Source of the DNA: Nostocales cyanobacterium Centralia_MAG_434
GTDB lineage: Bacteria; Cyanobacteriota; Cyanobacteriia; Cyanobacteriales; Nostocaceae
Assembly (NCBI GenBank): GCA_021324415.1
Contig: JAJPJF010000537.1
Span: 1 to 33,483, forward strand
Direction of reading: 5' to 3'
Length of the DNA: 33,483 nucleotides
This document shows positions 1 through 7,463 of this stretch, one piece after another. Made by a program: the position numbers and the translations under genes. The number at the start of each line of letters is the position of its first letter. Positions within the stretch are counted from its first letter, which is position 1. The notes under the pieces are model-generated. The model made no database searches. It saw nothing but the letters and a program-made list of their open reading frames with translations, and was not told where the DNA came from.

Positions 1-2
1 CC

Positions 3-332
3 TCACCTACTCCGGCAACTACCTCACCACCACCAACAACTAGTACAACACCAACCACTCCGGCAACTACCTCACCACCACCAACAACTAGTACAACACC
101 AACCACTCCGGCAACTACCTCACCACCACCAACAACTAGTACAACACCAACCACTCCTGCAACTCCCTCTCAACCACCAACAACTATTACAACACCAACC
201 ACTCCTGCAACTCCCTCTCAACCACCTAATAGCTCAGGGAATCCTTCTAGTGGACCTGGAGGAGGAACACACACAACCCCAATACCTCCTGGTGGGAGTG
301 GAGGAAGTGCAGGTCATCCCAGACCAACCTGA
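3..332 (+). CDS. C-terminal part of a Pro/Thr-rich repeat protein (5' end outside window)
   Basis: An open frame enters from the left edge (codons start at position 3) and stops at TGA 330-332, giving about 109 residues. The first 70 or so are a Pro/Thr repeat with a 16-residue period (PTTPATTSPPPTTSTT-like). The rest is a Gly/Ser/Pro-rich tail. No catalytic motif is visible. Low-complexity Pro/Thr segments of this kind are common as linkers or tails of exported or envelope proteins and in C-terminal extensions of cyanobacterial kinases, so the function lies in the missing N-terminal part. The other two forward frames are either broken by TAG in each repeat or give an unnatural His/Gln/Leu composition. 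The gene converges on the CHASE2 kinase gene, whose stop is about 60 bp away. Confident that it is coding; function unknown. Confidence 0.6.
   Translation, partial: SPTPATTSPPPTTSTTPTTPATTSPPPTTSTTPTTPATTSPPPTTSTTPTTPATPSQPPTTITTPTTPATPSQPPNSSGNPSSGPGGGTHTTPIPPGGSGGSAGHPRPT
9..226 (+). repeat. 48-bp in-frame tandem repeat, about 4.5 copies
   Basis: Units begin at 9, 57, 105, 153 and 201 (exact 48-bp spacing), each opening with ACTCC(G/T)GCAACT. The first two and a half units are essentially identical. From 153 the units carry the same substitutions (CCTGCAACTCCCTCTCAA), so the array has two sub-types. The period is a multiple of three, so copy-number change keeps the reading frame and would only lengthen or shorten the Pro/Thr segment. 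The array continues to the window edge and may extend beyond it. Confidence 0.9.
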
Positions 333-390
333 TGACCAATCATTGCACCTGTGCTATGTCGGTTGAACAAGTTGTGACGAATTGGAAGGT

Positions 391-2778
391 CTAATGTTTG
401 TCCTTGCGTTGAATACCATGACGATCTTGTGGAGTTTCTTCAGATACTCCTGTCCAAGGTGTAGTGGGAGAGTTTAAATCACCATCTAACTGTATAGTAG
501 GCATTGGTAAATGATCTGTTGTAGGTAACGGCTCTCTGTTGCCAGAAGAGACCAGCACTTGAAGTGCCTTCAAAGCCTCTGATGCAGATTGATATCTCTG
601 TTGAAAGTTTTCCAGCACCATTTTGCTAAGAATTCTGGCCAGAGCATTACTGACTTCTGCCTTGTCAACCCATTTTAATTCTCCATTTGCATCCCTTTCT
701 ATTTCATGGGGAGCCATGCCAGTTAAAGCTTTGATGCCAATCATCCCAACTGCATATATGTCACTGCTATATTGTGGACGCCCAAAACATTGTTCGCTTG
801 GTGCATAACCCTTAGTCCCAATGCCAATAGTAAAAGCAGTTTGCTCTTGATTATCTAGTATTTGTGTCGTAACTTCTTTAACAGCACCAAAATCGATCAG
901 TACCAATTTGTTGTCTGAGGCTCGCCGGATAATATTACTAGGTTTAATATCTCGATGAATCACACCGTTTTGATGTACAAAAGCTAAGGTTTCTAATAAG
1001 TCCTGTAAAATTTCAATAACTTGACTTTCACTAATGGGGTTGCCTGTTGTTAGCTCATCACTCAGGGCATGACCTGCTATATACTCTTGAACTAAATAAA
1101 ATTCCTCTTCTTCTTCAAAATAAGCTAAAAGTTGAGGAATTTGGTTGTGTGTGCCTAATTTTTGCAGAGTTTGAGCTTCTGAAGTAAATAAACGTCTAGC
1201 AATTATTAACTGATCTGGTTTGTTATAAGTCGGTTTTAGCTGCTTGACAACACATTGAGCCTTTCCAGGAAGTCTGGTATCTTCAGCAATATAAGTTTCA
1301 CTAAATCCACCGGAGCCAAGAACTTTGACAATCTTGTAACGTCCATCAAGAACTTTTCCTGATATTGCTATTTCCCTTTGTTGGAGTAGATCTTTGAGGT
1401 CATCTTGTTGACTGAGAATCTCTCGGACAACATGGTGAGATGAATATTTTTGAAAAATATCTAATAATTGGCTTTTGCGTAAAATTTCTCTAGTGACTTC
1501 AGTTCCCAAATAGCAGAGCCCAATGATAGTGAGTGCTACCATCGGAATAGCAGTTGGAAAAATTAACTGACTATAAACAAAGAACACATAGCTTATTCCC
1601 CCCCAAGACGTGGCGAGGGCAAGGCTGAAAAACAATCTAGTCATCCCTCGCTTTTTTCTGGCAATAAAAACTGCGCATCCACTCACTAAACCAAGCACAA
1701 ACAAACCGTTACTCGCAGGTGTAGAAACTGCTGTACGCAGCGCTCTACCAGCCATTAAAGTCGCGATCGCATTAGCGTGAATTTCAACTCCTGCCATTTC
1801 CTCAGGAAACAACCAGCTTTTGGCAGCAGCTACTGGATGATAATCATTTGCTAGCAATGATGTTGCACCAATCAGCACGATTTTATTTTGAAAAACCCGT
1901 CCTTGTTGCAAAGAAGTATCCCAATTTTGTGGGTCAAGTACATACCAGAAGGGAATAGTTTCAAACGTACCTGCAGGTCCTTCAAAATAAATTTGACTAC
2001 CTTTAGGTTTGGGATAACTGACTTGAGCGGCATTCAGAACTGCTTCATCAAAGGAGGGTATTTTCTCTGTCAGAACATCACCTAATAACTTAGGAAACTC
2101 ACTCGCCAATTTATGGATTTTACCATCTACTTCTATGGGAAAATTAACTGAGCCAATTGATACAGATCCAGTACGAAACATCTCCTGTGGCTCTTTAAGT
2201 TGTATTAAGCTACCCTGGACTGTTTCAGAATTTTCATAATCTGCAGCTAAAGTCACTTGATTTCCATAACGCTGCAAAAACTGTTGCAACTTTGCATCAT
2301 CTTCTTCACCATAACTGCTGGGTGTGTCAAAAACTATATCTAACGCTACAGACCTCGCTCCAGCTTGAATCAACTTTTCAGCAACTTGAGCATATGCTTC
2401 CCGTTTAAAGGGAAACGCTTTTAATGGTTCCCAATAGGAATACTGTTGGGGATTTGTTTTATAGTATTGTGCAGGTAATGATATAGACTGATCGTCAATT
2501 GCTAAAATAACTATGTCTTTGCTTGGGGCTAACGGTCCTCTTAGTACATAAAACAATGTTTGTGCTTGACCTTCCATCAACTGAGCAAAATTCGAACTAG
2601 AAGCTGCTAACAGTGCTGCTCCTATTACCGAACTAACATTAAGCAAATGACCTAAGCGACCCATTAGCTTTGGGAACCGTGCCAACCCTGTCGTAATTAG
2701 TTTTGTCGTTTTATTTAACTGTCGATTGGTAGCAGAGGGATATTTTTTAGTTAATGTAGATGTAGGTTCTTTAGCCAT
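391..2778 (-). CDS. CHASE2-domain serine/threonine protein kinase
   Basis: Membrane receptor kinase of 795 aa. A hydrophobic segment at about 48-66 anchors the N-terminus. An extracytoplasmic CHASE2 sensor follows (about 85-345, with VILAIDDQSIS at 89-99 and VALDIVFD near 144-151). Hydrophobic segments at about 357-374, 382-402 and 406-425 return the chain to the cytoplasm. A Hanks-type kinase domain spans about 480-743: Gly-rich loop GSGGFSETY at 488-496, likely ATP lysine K512, HRDIKPSN with catalytic Asp610, DFG at 629-631, and GTKGYAPSEQ in the activation segment. All catalytic residues are present, so it should be active. The CHASE2 ligand is unknown for the family. The last 50 residues are a Pro/Thr-rich tail. 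It is transcribed alone, and about 570 bp of non-coding DNA precede its start. ATG at 2778-2776. Confidence 0.93.
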   Translation of the reverse strand: MAKEPTSTLTKKYPSATNRQLNKTTKLITTGLARFPKLMGRLGHLLNVSSVIGAALLAASSSNFAQLMEGQAQTLFYVLRGPLAPSKDIVILAIDDQSISLPAQYYKTNPQQYSYWEPLKAFPFKREAYAQVAEKLIQAGARSVALDIVFDTPSSYGEEDDAKLQQFLQRYGNQVTLAADYENSETVQGSLIQLKEPQEMFRTGSVSIGSVNFPIEVDGKIHKLASEFPKLLGDVLTEKIPSFDEAVLNAAQVSYPKPKGSQIYFEGPAGTFETIPFWYVLDPQNWDTSLQQGRVFQNKIVLIGATSLLANDYHPVAAAKSWLFPEEMAGVEIHANAIATLMAGRALRTAVSTPASNGLFVLGLVSGCAVFIARKKRGMTRLFFSLALATSWGGISYVFFVYSQLIFPTAIPMVALTIIGLCYLGTEVTREILRKSQLLDIFQKYSSHHVVREILSQQDDLKDLLQQREIAISGKVLDGRYKIVKVLGSGGFSETYIAEDTRLPGKAQCVVKQLKPTYNKPDQLIIARRLFTSEAQTLQKLGTHNQIPQLLAYFEEEEEFYLVQEYIAGHALSDELTTGNPISESQVIEILQDLLETLAFVHQNGVIHRDIKPSNIIRRASDNKLVLIDFGAVKEVTTQILDNQEQTAFTIGIGTKGYAPSEQCFGRPQYSSDIYAVGMIGIKALTGMAPHEIERDANGELKWVDKAEVSNALARILSKMVLENFQQRYQSASEALKALQVLVSSGNREPLPTTDHLPMPTIQLDGDLNSPTTPWTGVSEETPQDRHGIQRKDKH

Positions 2779-3351
2779 GTTGCTTTTATGGATAACGATT
2801 TTATTTACAAATATTAATTAACAAGGAGTCAAAACAAAAAAACTGCTATTCGGAAGTTAGGAGACACAAAATGAGCTGCTATGGGACTGATAGATAACTC
2901 TTTAAAATTAAATTCTTATCCTTAATGGATAGAATCATCAAAAATGACCATTATTGACACTTATTCTCCATCCCTCCATGGATAGAGATTTCCTAGCTCC
3001 TTTAAGTTTGTGTAATAACTGTAATCTCTGACTTAACTTATATGAGAATCTTATACCTCGTGTGAGGCATCCTCTATTATTCACAAAACTTGCGTCATTG
3101 CTGCTGTTTTCTAGATACTTGGTTTCTGTAGCGCACCCTTGACAGAGGGAGACTTCTCGATCAGACAACACTTTTTATTGTCTGGCCTGGCTCCTAAAAG
3201 TTATTATTCCATGGATACATCAGTTGTGGTGATATTCTGCCATGATTGTTACATTGTTCCCTATCTAATGGGAAGCGGGGTTTGACGTTTAAGAACTTCT
3301 TGTTAGAGTGTATGGGTATTTTGTAGATTTGTGTAACATTTGCCTTTCAAT
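2779..3351. other. Non-coding stretch upstream of the kinase gene
   Basis: No convincing gene. A 77-codon minus-strand open frame (2938-3171) has no ribosome binding site and no recognisable protein composition. A small perfect inverted repeat lies at 3162-3184 (CAGACAA, 9-nt loop, TTGTCTG) with a T-rich loop; no role is evident. The promoter of the kinase gene should lie in the right-hand vicinity of 2778, but I cannot pick out clear -35/-10 boxes. Confidence 0.4.
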
Positions 3352-3720
3352 CTATAGAGTTTCATTAAAATTGCTTAAATTTGCTAGCCAAGGATCTAGG
3401 GCGGATACAACACCTTGCCACAAAGCCCCTTCTAGTTTATTTTCTTTTGAGTAGAAAGTAAAATGCACAATGTCTCCGTCTCAACAGATAAGTTTGAGGA
3501 ATTCAGTACCCTCAAAACTTCTGTTAGGCAGCTTCTTGTCTCCTTACTAAAGATCTTCCAAGCTGAGTTCTTTTAAGAAAGCAGTTCATGGGGAGTCATT
3601 ACCACCATCTTTACCTTTGAGCACAAAGGCAGTCAAACCCCTACACTGTAGCCAAAGTCTATTACATACCTCTTTAGGAGTAAACTTAACTGATATACAG
3701 ATAAGAATGCTGTTACTCAG
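3352..3720 (-). pseudogene. Decayed protein-coding gene with four in-frame stops, family not recognised
   Basis: Reading the minus strand from 3720 to 3352 in one constant frame gives 123 codons of protein-like composition, interrupted only by stops TGA (3588-3586), TAG-TAA (3549-3544) and TGA (3483-3481). No frameshift is needed. Readable blocks include VKFTPKEVCNRLWLQCRGL, TAFVLKGKDGGND, FLKELSLEDL, VHFTFYSKENKLEGALWQGV and VSALDPWLANLSNF, ending at TAG 3354-3352. These look like real globular protein (amphipathic helices, Gly-Lys-Asp turns, W and F residues) rather than chance translation. Upstream of 3720 the frame closes at TGA and the composition deteriorates, so the start has been lost. 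I do not recognise the family. Alternatives are chance, or an intact gene with sequencing errors. Confidence 0.5.
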
Positions 3721-3900
3721 TCAATTTTATTGGTAGATTTTGATTACGGTATGCTGATGACTGCGCTGAAAGTGAAAAAAGGTTATTACCTGATAAGCTT
3801 AACAGCAATGTTTAAACCAATTTATTGTTGTAAGAGAGGTTCTATAAAGCTATATATGACAATATTTTCATAGATATTAGCAAATTTATTATTTTATAAT

Positions 3901-3909
3901 TGCTATAAT
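3901..3909 (+). promoter_or_regulatory. Extended -10 promoter element before the NYN gene
   Basis: TGCTATAAT is a perfect extended -10 (TGn plus TATAAT). No good -35 hexamer sits 17 bp upstream, as is usual for extended -10 promoters. It predicts a transcript start near 3916, about 40 nt before the gene's ATG. Confidence 0.5.
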
Positions 3910-3956
3910 CTATTGTTCACTCTAAATTCTTTTCTATATATTAGGTGTCATTTTCT

Positions 3957-4478
3957 ATGGGTTCTCCGATGAATCGTCTGTCTATTTTTGTAGACGGAAA
4001 CAATATGTTCTATGCTCAACAAAAAAATGGATGGTTTTTTGATCCACGACGCGTCTTAGAGTATTTTAGAAACGAGCAGTCAGAAACTACTTTAATCAAT
4101 GCATTCTGGTACACAGGTTTAAAAGACCCACAAGATCAACGAGGTTTTAGAGATGCTTTAATTAGTTTAGGATATACAGTTAGAACTAAAATACTCAAAG
4201 AATATTATGATGATTCCTCCGGTCGTTATTCACAAAAAGCGAATTTAGATATAGAAATTGTCGTAGATATGTTTAATACAGTAGATCAATATGACAGAGT
4301 AGTTTTATTTAGTGGAGATGGAGACTTTGAAAGAGCTATCGAATTATTAAGATCTAAAAATACTCATATTACAGTAGTATCAACAGAAGGAATGATAGCT
4401 CGGGAATTACGTAATGCTACGGATAGATATATAGATTTGAATGATATACGTGACCAAATAGAGAAAACAGAAGGTTAA
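3957..4478 (+). CDS. NYN-domain (PIN-like nuclease fold, LabA/DUF88-type) protein
   Basis: A compact single-domain protein of 173 aa from ATG 3957. The NYN hallmarks are all there: an N-terminal [10 protein letters not shown] strand-loop with the first acidic residue, a central [10 protein letters not shown] segment with further acidic residues, [14 protein letters not shown], and a C-terminal ITVVSTEG followed by [10 protein letters not shown]. The family has the PIN-like fold and is thought to act as a metal-dependent RNA nuclease; some cyanobacterial members (LabA) affect circadian output. This one is short and carries no OST-HTH or other partner domain, so the substrate cannot be told. 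The start is uncertain: GTG 3945, ATG 3957 and ATG 3969 are all in frame, and the domain begins just after the last. leuA follows about 95 bp downstream on the same strand, but it has its own good ribosome binding site. Confidence 0.85.
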   Translation: MGSPMNRLSIFVDGNNMFYAQQKNGWFFDPRRVLEYFRNEQSETTLINAFWYTGLKDPQDQRGFRDALISLGYTVRTKILKEYYDDSSGRYSQKANLDIEIVVDMFNTVDQYDRVVLFSGDGDFERAIELLRSKNTHITVVSTEGMIARELRNATDRYIDLNDIRDQIEKTEG

Positions 4479-4564
4479 TAGCCTTATTAATTATTATTGG
4501 CAAGGGTAAAAACAAAAAAAATAAAATGAAGAGTATTTTAAGAGAAAATTCCAAATTAAACAAC

Positions 4565-4571
4565 GAAGGGG
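4565..4571 (+). promoter_or_regulatory. Ribosome binding site that sets the leuA start
   Basis: GAAGGGG lies 2 nt before ATG 4574. Nothing comparable precedes the in-frame ATG at 4526, so the start is placed at 4574. Confidence 0.6.
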
Positions 4572-4573
4572 AA

Positions 4574-6178
4574 ATGAATACTAAAGCAGAGAAGATCATT
4601 ATTTTTGACACCACACTCAGAGATGGTGAGCAGTGCCCAGGTGCAACTCTGAATATAGATGAAAAGCTAGCGATCGCTAAGCAATTAGCACGTCTTGGAG
4701 TGGATGTCATAGAAGCAGGTTTCGCCTTTGCTAGTCCTGGAGATTTTGATGCAGTTAGCAGAATTGCTCAAATTGTAGGAACAGAAGATGGTCCAATAAT
4801 TTGTAGTTTGGCAAGAGCGCGTCAGGATGATATTAAAGCATCAGCTGAAGCAATCAAACCAGCTGTCAAAGGAAGAATTCATACTTTTATTGCCACAAGT
4901 GATATTCATCTGAAGTACAAACTTAAAAAAACAAAATCAGAAGTGCTAGCTATTGCTGAAGAGATGGTAGCTTATGCAAAAAGCTTCGTGAATGATGTGG
5001 AATTTTCTCCTGAAGATGCCGGACGCTCAGATCCAGAATTTCTTTATCAAGTGTTAGAGCGAGTCATCAGAGCAGGTGCAACAACAGTGAATATTCCTGA
5101 TACTGTTGGTTACACCACACCTAGCGAATTTGGGGCACTCATCAAAGGCATAAAGGAAAACGTACCCAATATTGACAAAGCAATTATTTCCGTTCACGGA
5201 CATAACGATTTGGGTTTGGCTGTTGCCAACTTCCTAGAGGCTGTGAAAAATGGTGCACGACAGTTAGAATGCACCATTAATGGGATTGGTGAGCGAGCCG
5301 GAAATGCAGCACTAGAAGAATTGGTGATGGCTTTGTACGTGCGACGGCAATATTTTAACCCTTTCTTGGGATACCCAGCTGATTCAGAAGAGCCTTTGAC
5401 CAACATTGATACCAGGCAAATTTATAAAACTTCACGTTTAGTTTCTAATTTGACAGGAATGTTGGTGCAACCCAATAAGGCAATTGTTGGGGCCAATGCC
5501 TTTGCTCATGAGTCTGGTATCCACCAAGATGGTGTCCTGAAAAATAAGCTTACTTATGAAATCATGGATGCCCAAGTTGTTGGATTGACGGAAAATCAAA
5601 TTGTTTTGGGCAAACATTCAGGCAGAAATGCTTTCCGTACTCGTTTACGGGAATTAGGTTATGAATTGTCGGAAACTGAGTTAAATAAAGCATTTATCAG
5701 GTTCAAAGAGGTCGCTGATAAAAAGAAAGAGATTTCTGATTGGGATTTGGAAGCACTCATTAATGATGAAATCCAACAAGCTCCGGATTTGTTCCGACTA
5801 GAGTTAGTACAAGTTTCCAGTGGCGATCGCGCCCGTCCTACAGCTACAGTCACTCTGCGGACTCCAGAAGGAGAAGAACTAACTGATGCGGCGATCGGTA
5901 CAGGACCAGTGGATGCGGTTTACAAAGCTATCAACCGAGTCGTGAATGTACCAAATCAGTTGATAGAATTTTCTGTGCAGTCAGTAACAGCGGGTATTGA
6001 TGCTATTGGTGAGGTCACTATTCGTCTGCGTTATGAAGGTAGAGTGTTCTCTGGTCATGCGGCAAACACAGATATCATCGTAGCGTCAGCACAAGCTTAC
6101 GTGAATGCGCTGAATCGACTATATGCAGGATTACATAAAAAACAAGAGCAACAGCAAATTACTGCGCAGGAAGTTTAA
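4574..6178 (+). CDS. leuA: 2-isopropylmalate synthase
   Basis: First committed enzyme of leucine synthesis: condenses acetyl-CoA with 2-oxoisovalerate. From ATG 4574 the protein is 534 aa, the usual length for the long, leucine-regulated type. The TIM-barrel catalytic domain shows [17 protein letters not shown] at 11-27 (metal ligand D12), SVHGHNDLG at 206-214 (metal ligands H208 and H210) and [14 protein letters not shown] at 236-249. GIHQDGVLK is in the linker domain. The C-terminal LeuA allosteric domain starts near residue 395 and ends in a Gln-rich tail. Starting at the upstream ATG 4526 would add 16 residues without a ribosome binding site. No leucine-rich leader peptide or attenuator is visible upstream. 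A dispersed stem-loop repeat lies right after the stop. Confidence 0.95.
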   Translation: MNTKAEKIIIFDTTLRDGEQCPGATLNIDEKLAIAKQLARLGVDVIEAGFAFASPGDFDAVSRIAQIVGTEDGPIICSLARARQDDIKASAEAIKPAVKGRIHTFIATSDIHLKYKLKKTKSEVLAIAEEMVAYAKSFVNDVEFSPEDAGRSDPEFLYQVLERVIRAGATTVNIPDTVGYTTPSEFGALIKGIKENVPNIDKAIISVHGHNDLGLAVANFLEAVKNGARQLECTINGIGERAGNAALEELVMALYVRRQYFNPFLGYPADSEEPLTNIDTRQIYKTSRLVSNLTGMLVQPNKAIVGANAFAHESGIHQDGVLKNKLTYEIMDAQVVGLTENQIVLGKHSGRNAFRTRLRELGYELSETELNKAFIRFKEVADKKKEISDWDLEALINDEIQQAPDLFRLELVQVSSGDRARPTATVTLRTPEGEELTDAAIGTGPVDAVYKAINRVVNVPNQLIEFSVQSVTAGIDAIGEVTIRLRYEGRVFSGHAANTDIIVASAQAYVNALNRLYAGLHKKQEQQQITAQEV

Positions 6179-6186
6179 GGGTATGT

Positions 6187-6211
6187 AGAGACGTAGCAAT
6201 GTTACGTCTCT
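6187..6211. repeat. Dispersed palindromic stem-loop repeat after leuA
   Basis: AGAGACGTA, a 7-nt loop and TACGTCTCT form a perfect 9-bp stem beginning 9 nt after the leuA stop. No U-run follows, so it is not a canonical terminator. The AGAGACGTAGCA...TACGTCTCT pattern is a familiar interspersed palindrome in Nostocales genomes. A degenerate relative follows lepB at 16481-16506. Confidence 0.65.
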
Positions 6212-6336
6212 CCAATGATTTGGTTTGTGAACTACAAAAATCTTTATAGACAAGATTTATGCCCAAATTCAGTCATGCCAGAAGCCAAGCTCGTTAGAAA
6301 ACCCTGCAATTGCAGACATATTATCGTGATGGCTGC

Positions 6337-6366
6337 TTTACCCAAATAGGTGTTGCCGTCTATAAT
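6337..6366 (+). promoter_or_regulatory. Candidate promoter of the HAD hydrolase gene
   Basis: TTTACC (6337-6342) and a perfect TATAAT (6361-6366) with an 18-bp spacer, about 50 bp before the ATG. The heptamer GGTCATG follows twice (near 6370 and 6390) between the -10 and the start codon. Confidence 0.35.
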
Positions 6367-6415
6367 TAAGGTCATGATCTGGTAGAATTGGTCATGCCAA
6401 GACAACTCCAAATCG

Positions 6416-7063
6416 ATGGAACGACCGAAAGTTATTTTTTTAGATGCTGTTGGTACACTCTTCGGCGTTAAAGGCAGTGTGGGTGCAGTTTATAGTCAGA
6501 TAGCGCAGGAGTTTGGTGTTGAGATTTCTGCTGAAATTTTGGATAAAACTTTTATCCAAAGCTTTAAGGCAGCACCACCACCTATCTTTAGGCATGCAGA
6601 ACCGCAAGATATACCCCAGTTAGAGTTTGACTGGTGGCTTGGCATCGTTGTTAAGACTTTTGAACAAGCAGGTGCTCTCCAGAAATTTTCCGACTTTTCG
6701 GCTTTTTTTAGTGAAGTCTACATTCACTTTGGTACTGCCGAACCATGGTTTGTGTATCCGGATGTCGTCTCATCTTTAGAGAAGTGGCGGCAATTAGGAA
6801 TTGAACTAGGGGTGTTGTCTAACTTCGATTCCCGTATCTATTCAGTGTTACAGGCTCTGGAACTGAGAGATTTTTTTGAGTCAATCACCATTTGCACTCA
6901 GGCTGGTGCAGCTAAACCCGATCCAAAGATTTTTGCTGTTGCCTTAGAAAAACATGACTGTCCACCTGAAGCAGCATGGCACATTGGCGATAGCATTACT
7001 GATGATTATCAAGGAGCTAAAGCTGCAGGGCTTAGAGGTATTTGGATCAATCGTAATAAGTGA
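6416..7063 (+). CDS. HAD-IA family hydrolase (HDHD3/REG-2-like)
   Basis: Cytoplasmic Rossmann-fold hydrolase of 215 aa with an alpha-helical cap (about 20-95). Motif I is FLDAVGTLF with nucleophile D10. Motif II is the S of LSNFDS near 133. Motif III is the K in AAKPDPKIF near 162. Motif IV is HIGDSITDDYQGA near 189-201. The residue two after the nucleophile, normally the general-acid Asp in phosphatases, is Val12 (DAVGT). This pattern occurs in the REG-2/HDHD3 branch and warns against a confident phosphatase call. The gene is alone between two non-coding stretches, so the substrate is unknown. ATG 6416 is the only sensible start, and its ribosome binding site is weak. Confidence 0.88.
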   Translation: MERPKVIFLDAVGTLFGVKGSVGAVYSQIAQEFGVEISAEILDKTFIQSFKAAPPPIFRHAEPQDIPQLEFDWWLGIVVKTFEQAGALQKFSDFSAFFSEVYIHFGTAEPWFVYPDVVSSLEKWRQLGIELGVLSNFDSRIYSVLQALELRDFFESITICTQAGAAKPDPKIFAVALEKHDCPPEAAWHIGDSITDDYQGAKAAGLRGIWINRNK

Positions 7064-7463
7064 CGGAGATCTTGCAAAAAAATAAGCCTAGCGTTCCACT
7101 TGTAGAAGTAAATTTTTGACATTATTTTCCCCATTGAAATCATATATAACCTCAAGATATTTTTATAGAAGGATTGCCATCTATTACTATCCTGTGCTTT
7201 TTATAATTAAGAATTCGATATATATAGCAGTCTTGAGTTACAAACGCCTTGTAAGGGTAGGAAACACCTTAACGGGTAACAGAGAACAGAACTGTTTATA
7301 AATTATTTAGGATGGCTATAGTATTCTCGACTTTATCATCTCTAGATGAAAAGTTACGCAAATATACTATTCATAATAGTAGCGTTTTAATCTTATTCTT
7401 TAAGAAAGCAAAAGATTGCAAGATAGTGACTGAAGAGTTAAAGTTTCAACGAAATAGTTGACA
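7064..7463. other. Non-coding stretch with palindrome ACTATT-cat-AATAGT
   Basis: No supported gene; a 61-codon frame at 7116-7301 has no ribosome binding site. A 15-bp palindrome (7366-7380) lies about 85 bp before the FHA/GGDEF/EAL gene and could be an operator. A smaller inverted repeat TCATC-tcta-GATGA is at 7336-7349. Confidence 0.4.

Noticed and set aside
9-226. CRISPR array at the left edge
   Set aside because: The 48-bp units are contiguous and in frame with a coding sequence; there are no unique spacers.
2871-2897. ATG with TTAGGAG-like site before it (possible small peptide)
   Set aside because: The frame closes after eight codons; nothing supports a leader peptide.
2938-3171. 77-codon minus-strand open frame
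   Set aside because: No ribosome binding site, no protein-like pattern, and it lies in otherwise non-coding DNA.
4526-4573. 16-residue N-terminal extension of LeuA, or a leucine attenuator leader
   Set aside because: No ribosome binding site for ATG 4526, only two Leu codons, and no terminator/antiterminator hairpins.
7116-7301. 61-codon plus-strand open frame
   Set aside because: No ribosome binding site, A/T-driven composition (I, Y, F rich) and no recognisable family.
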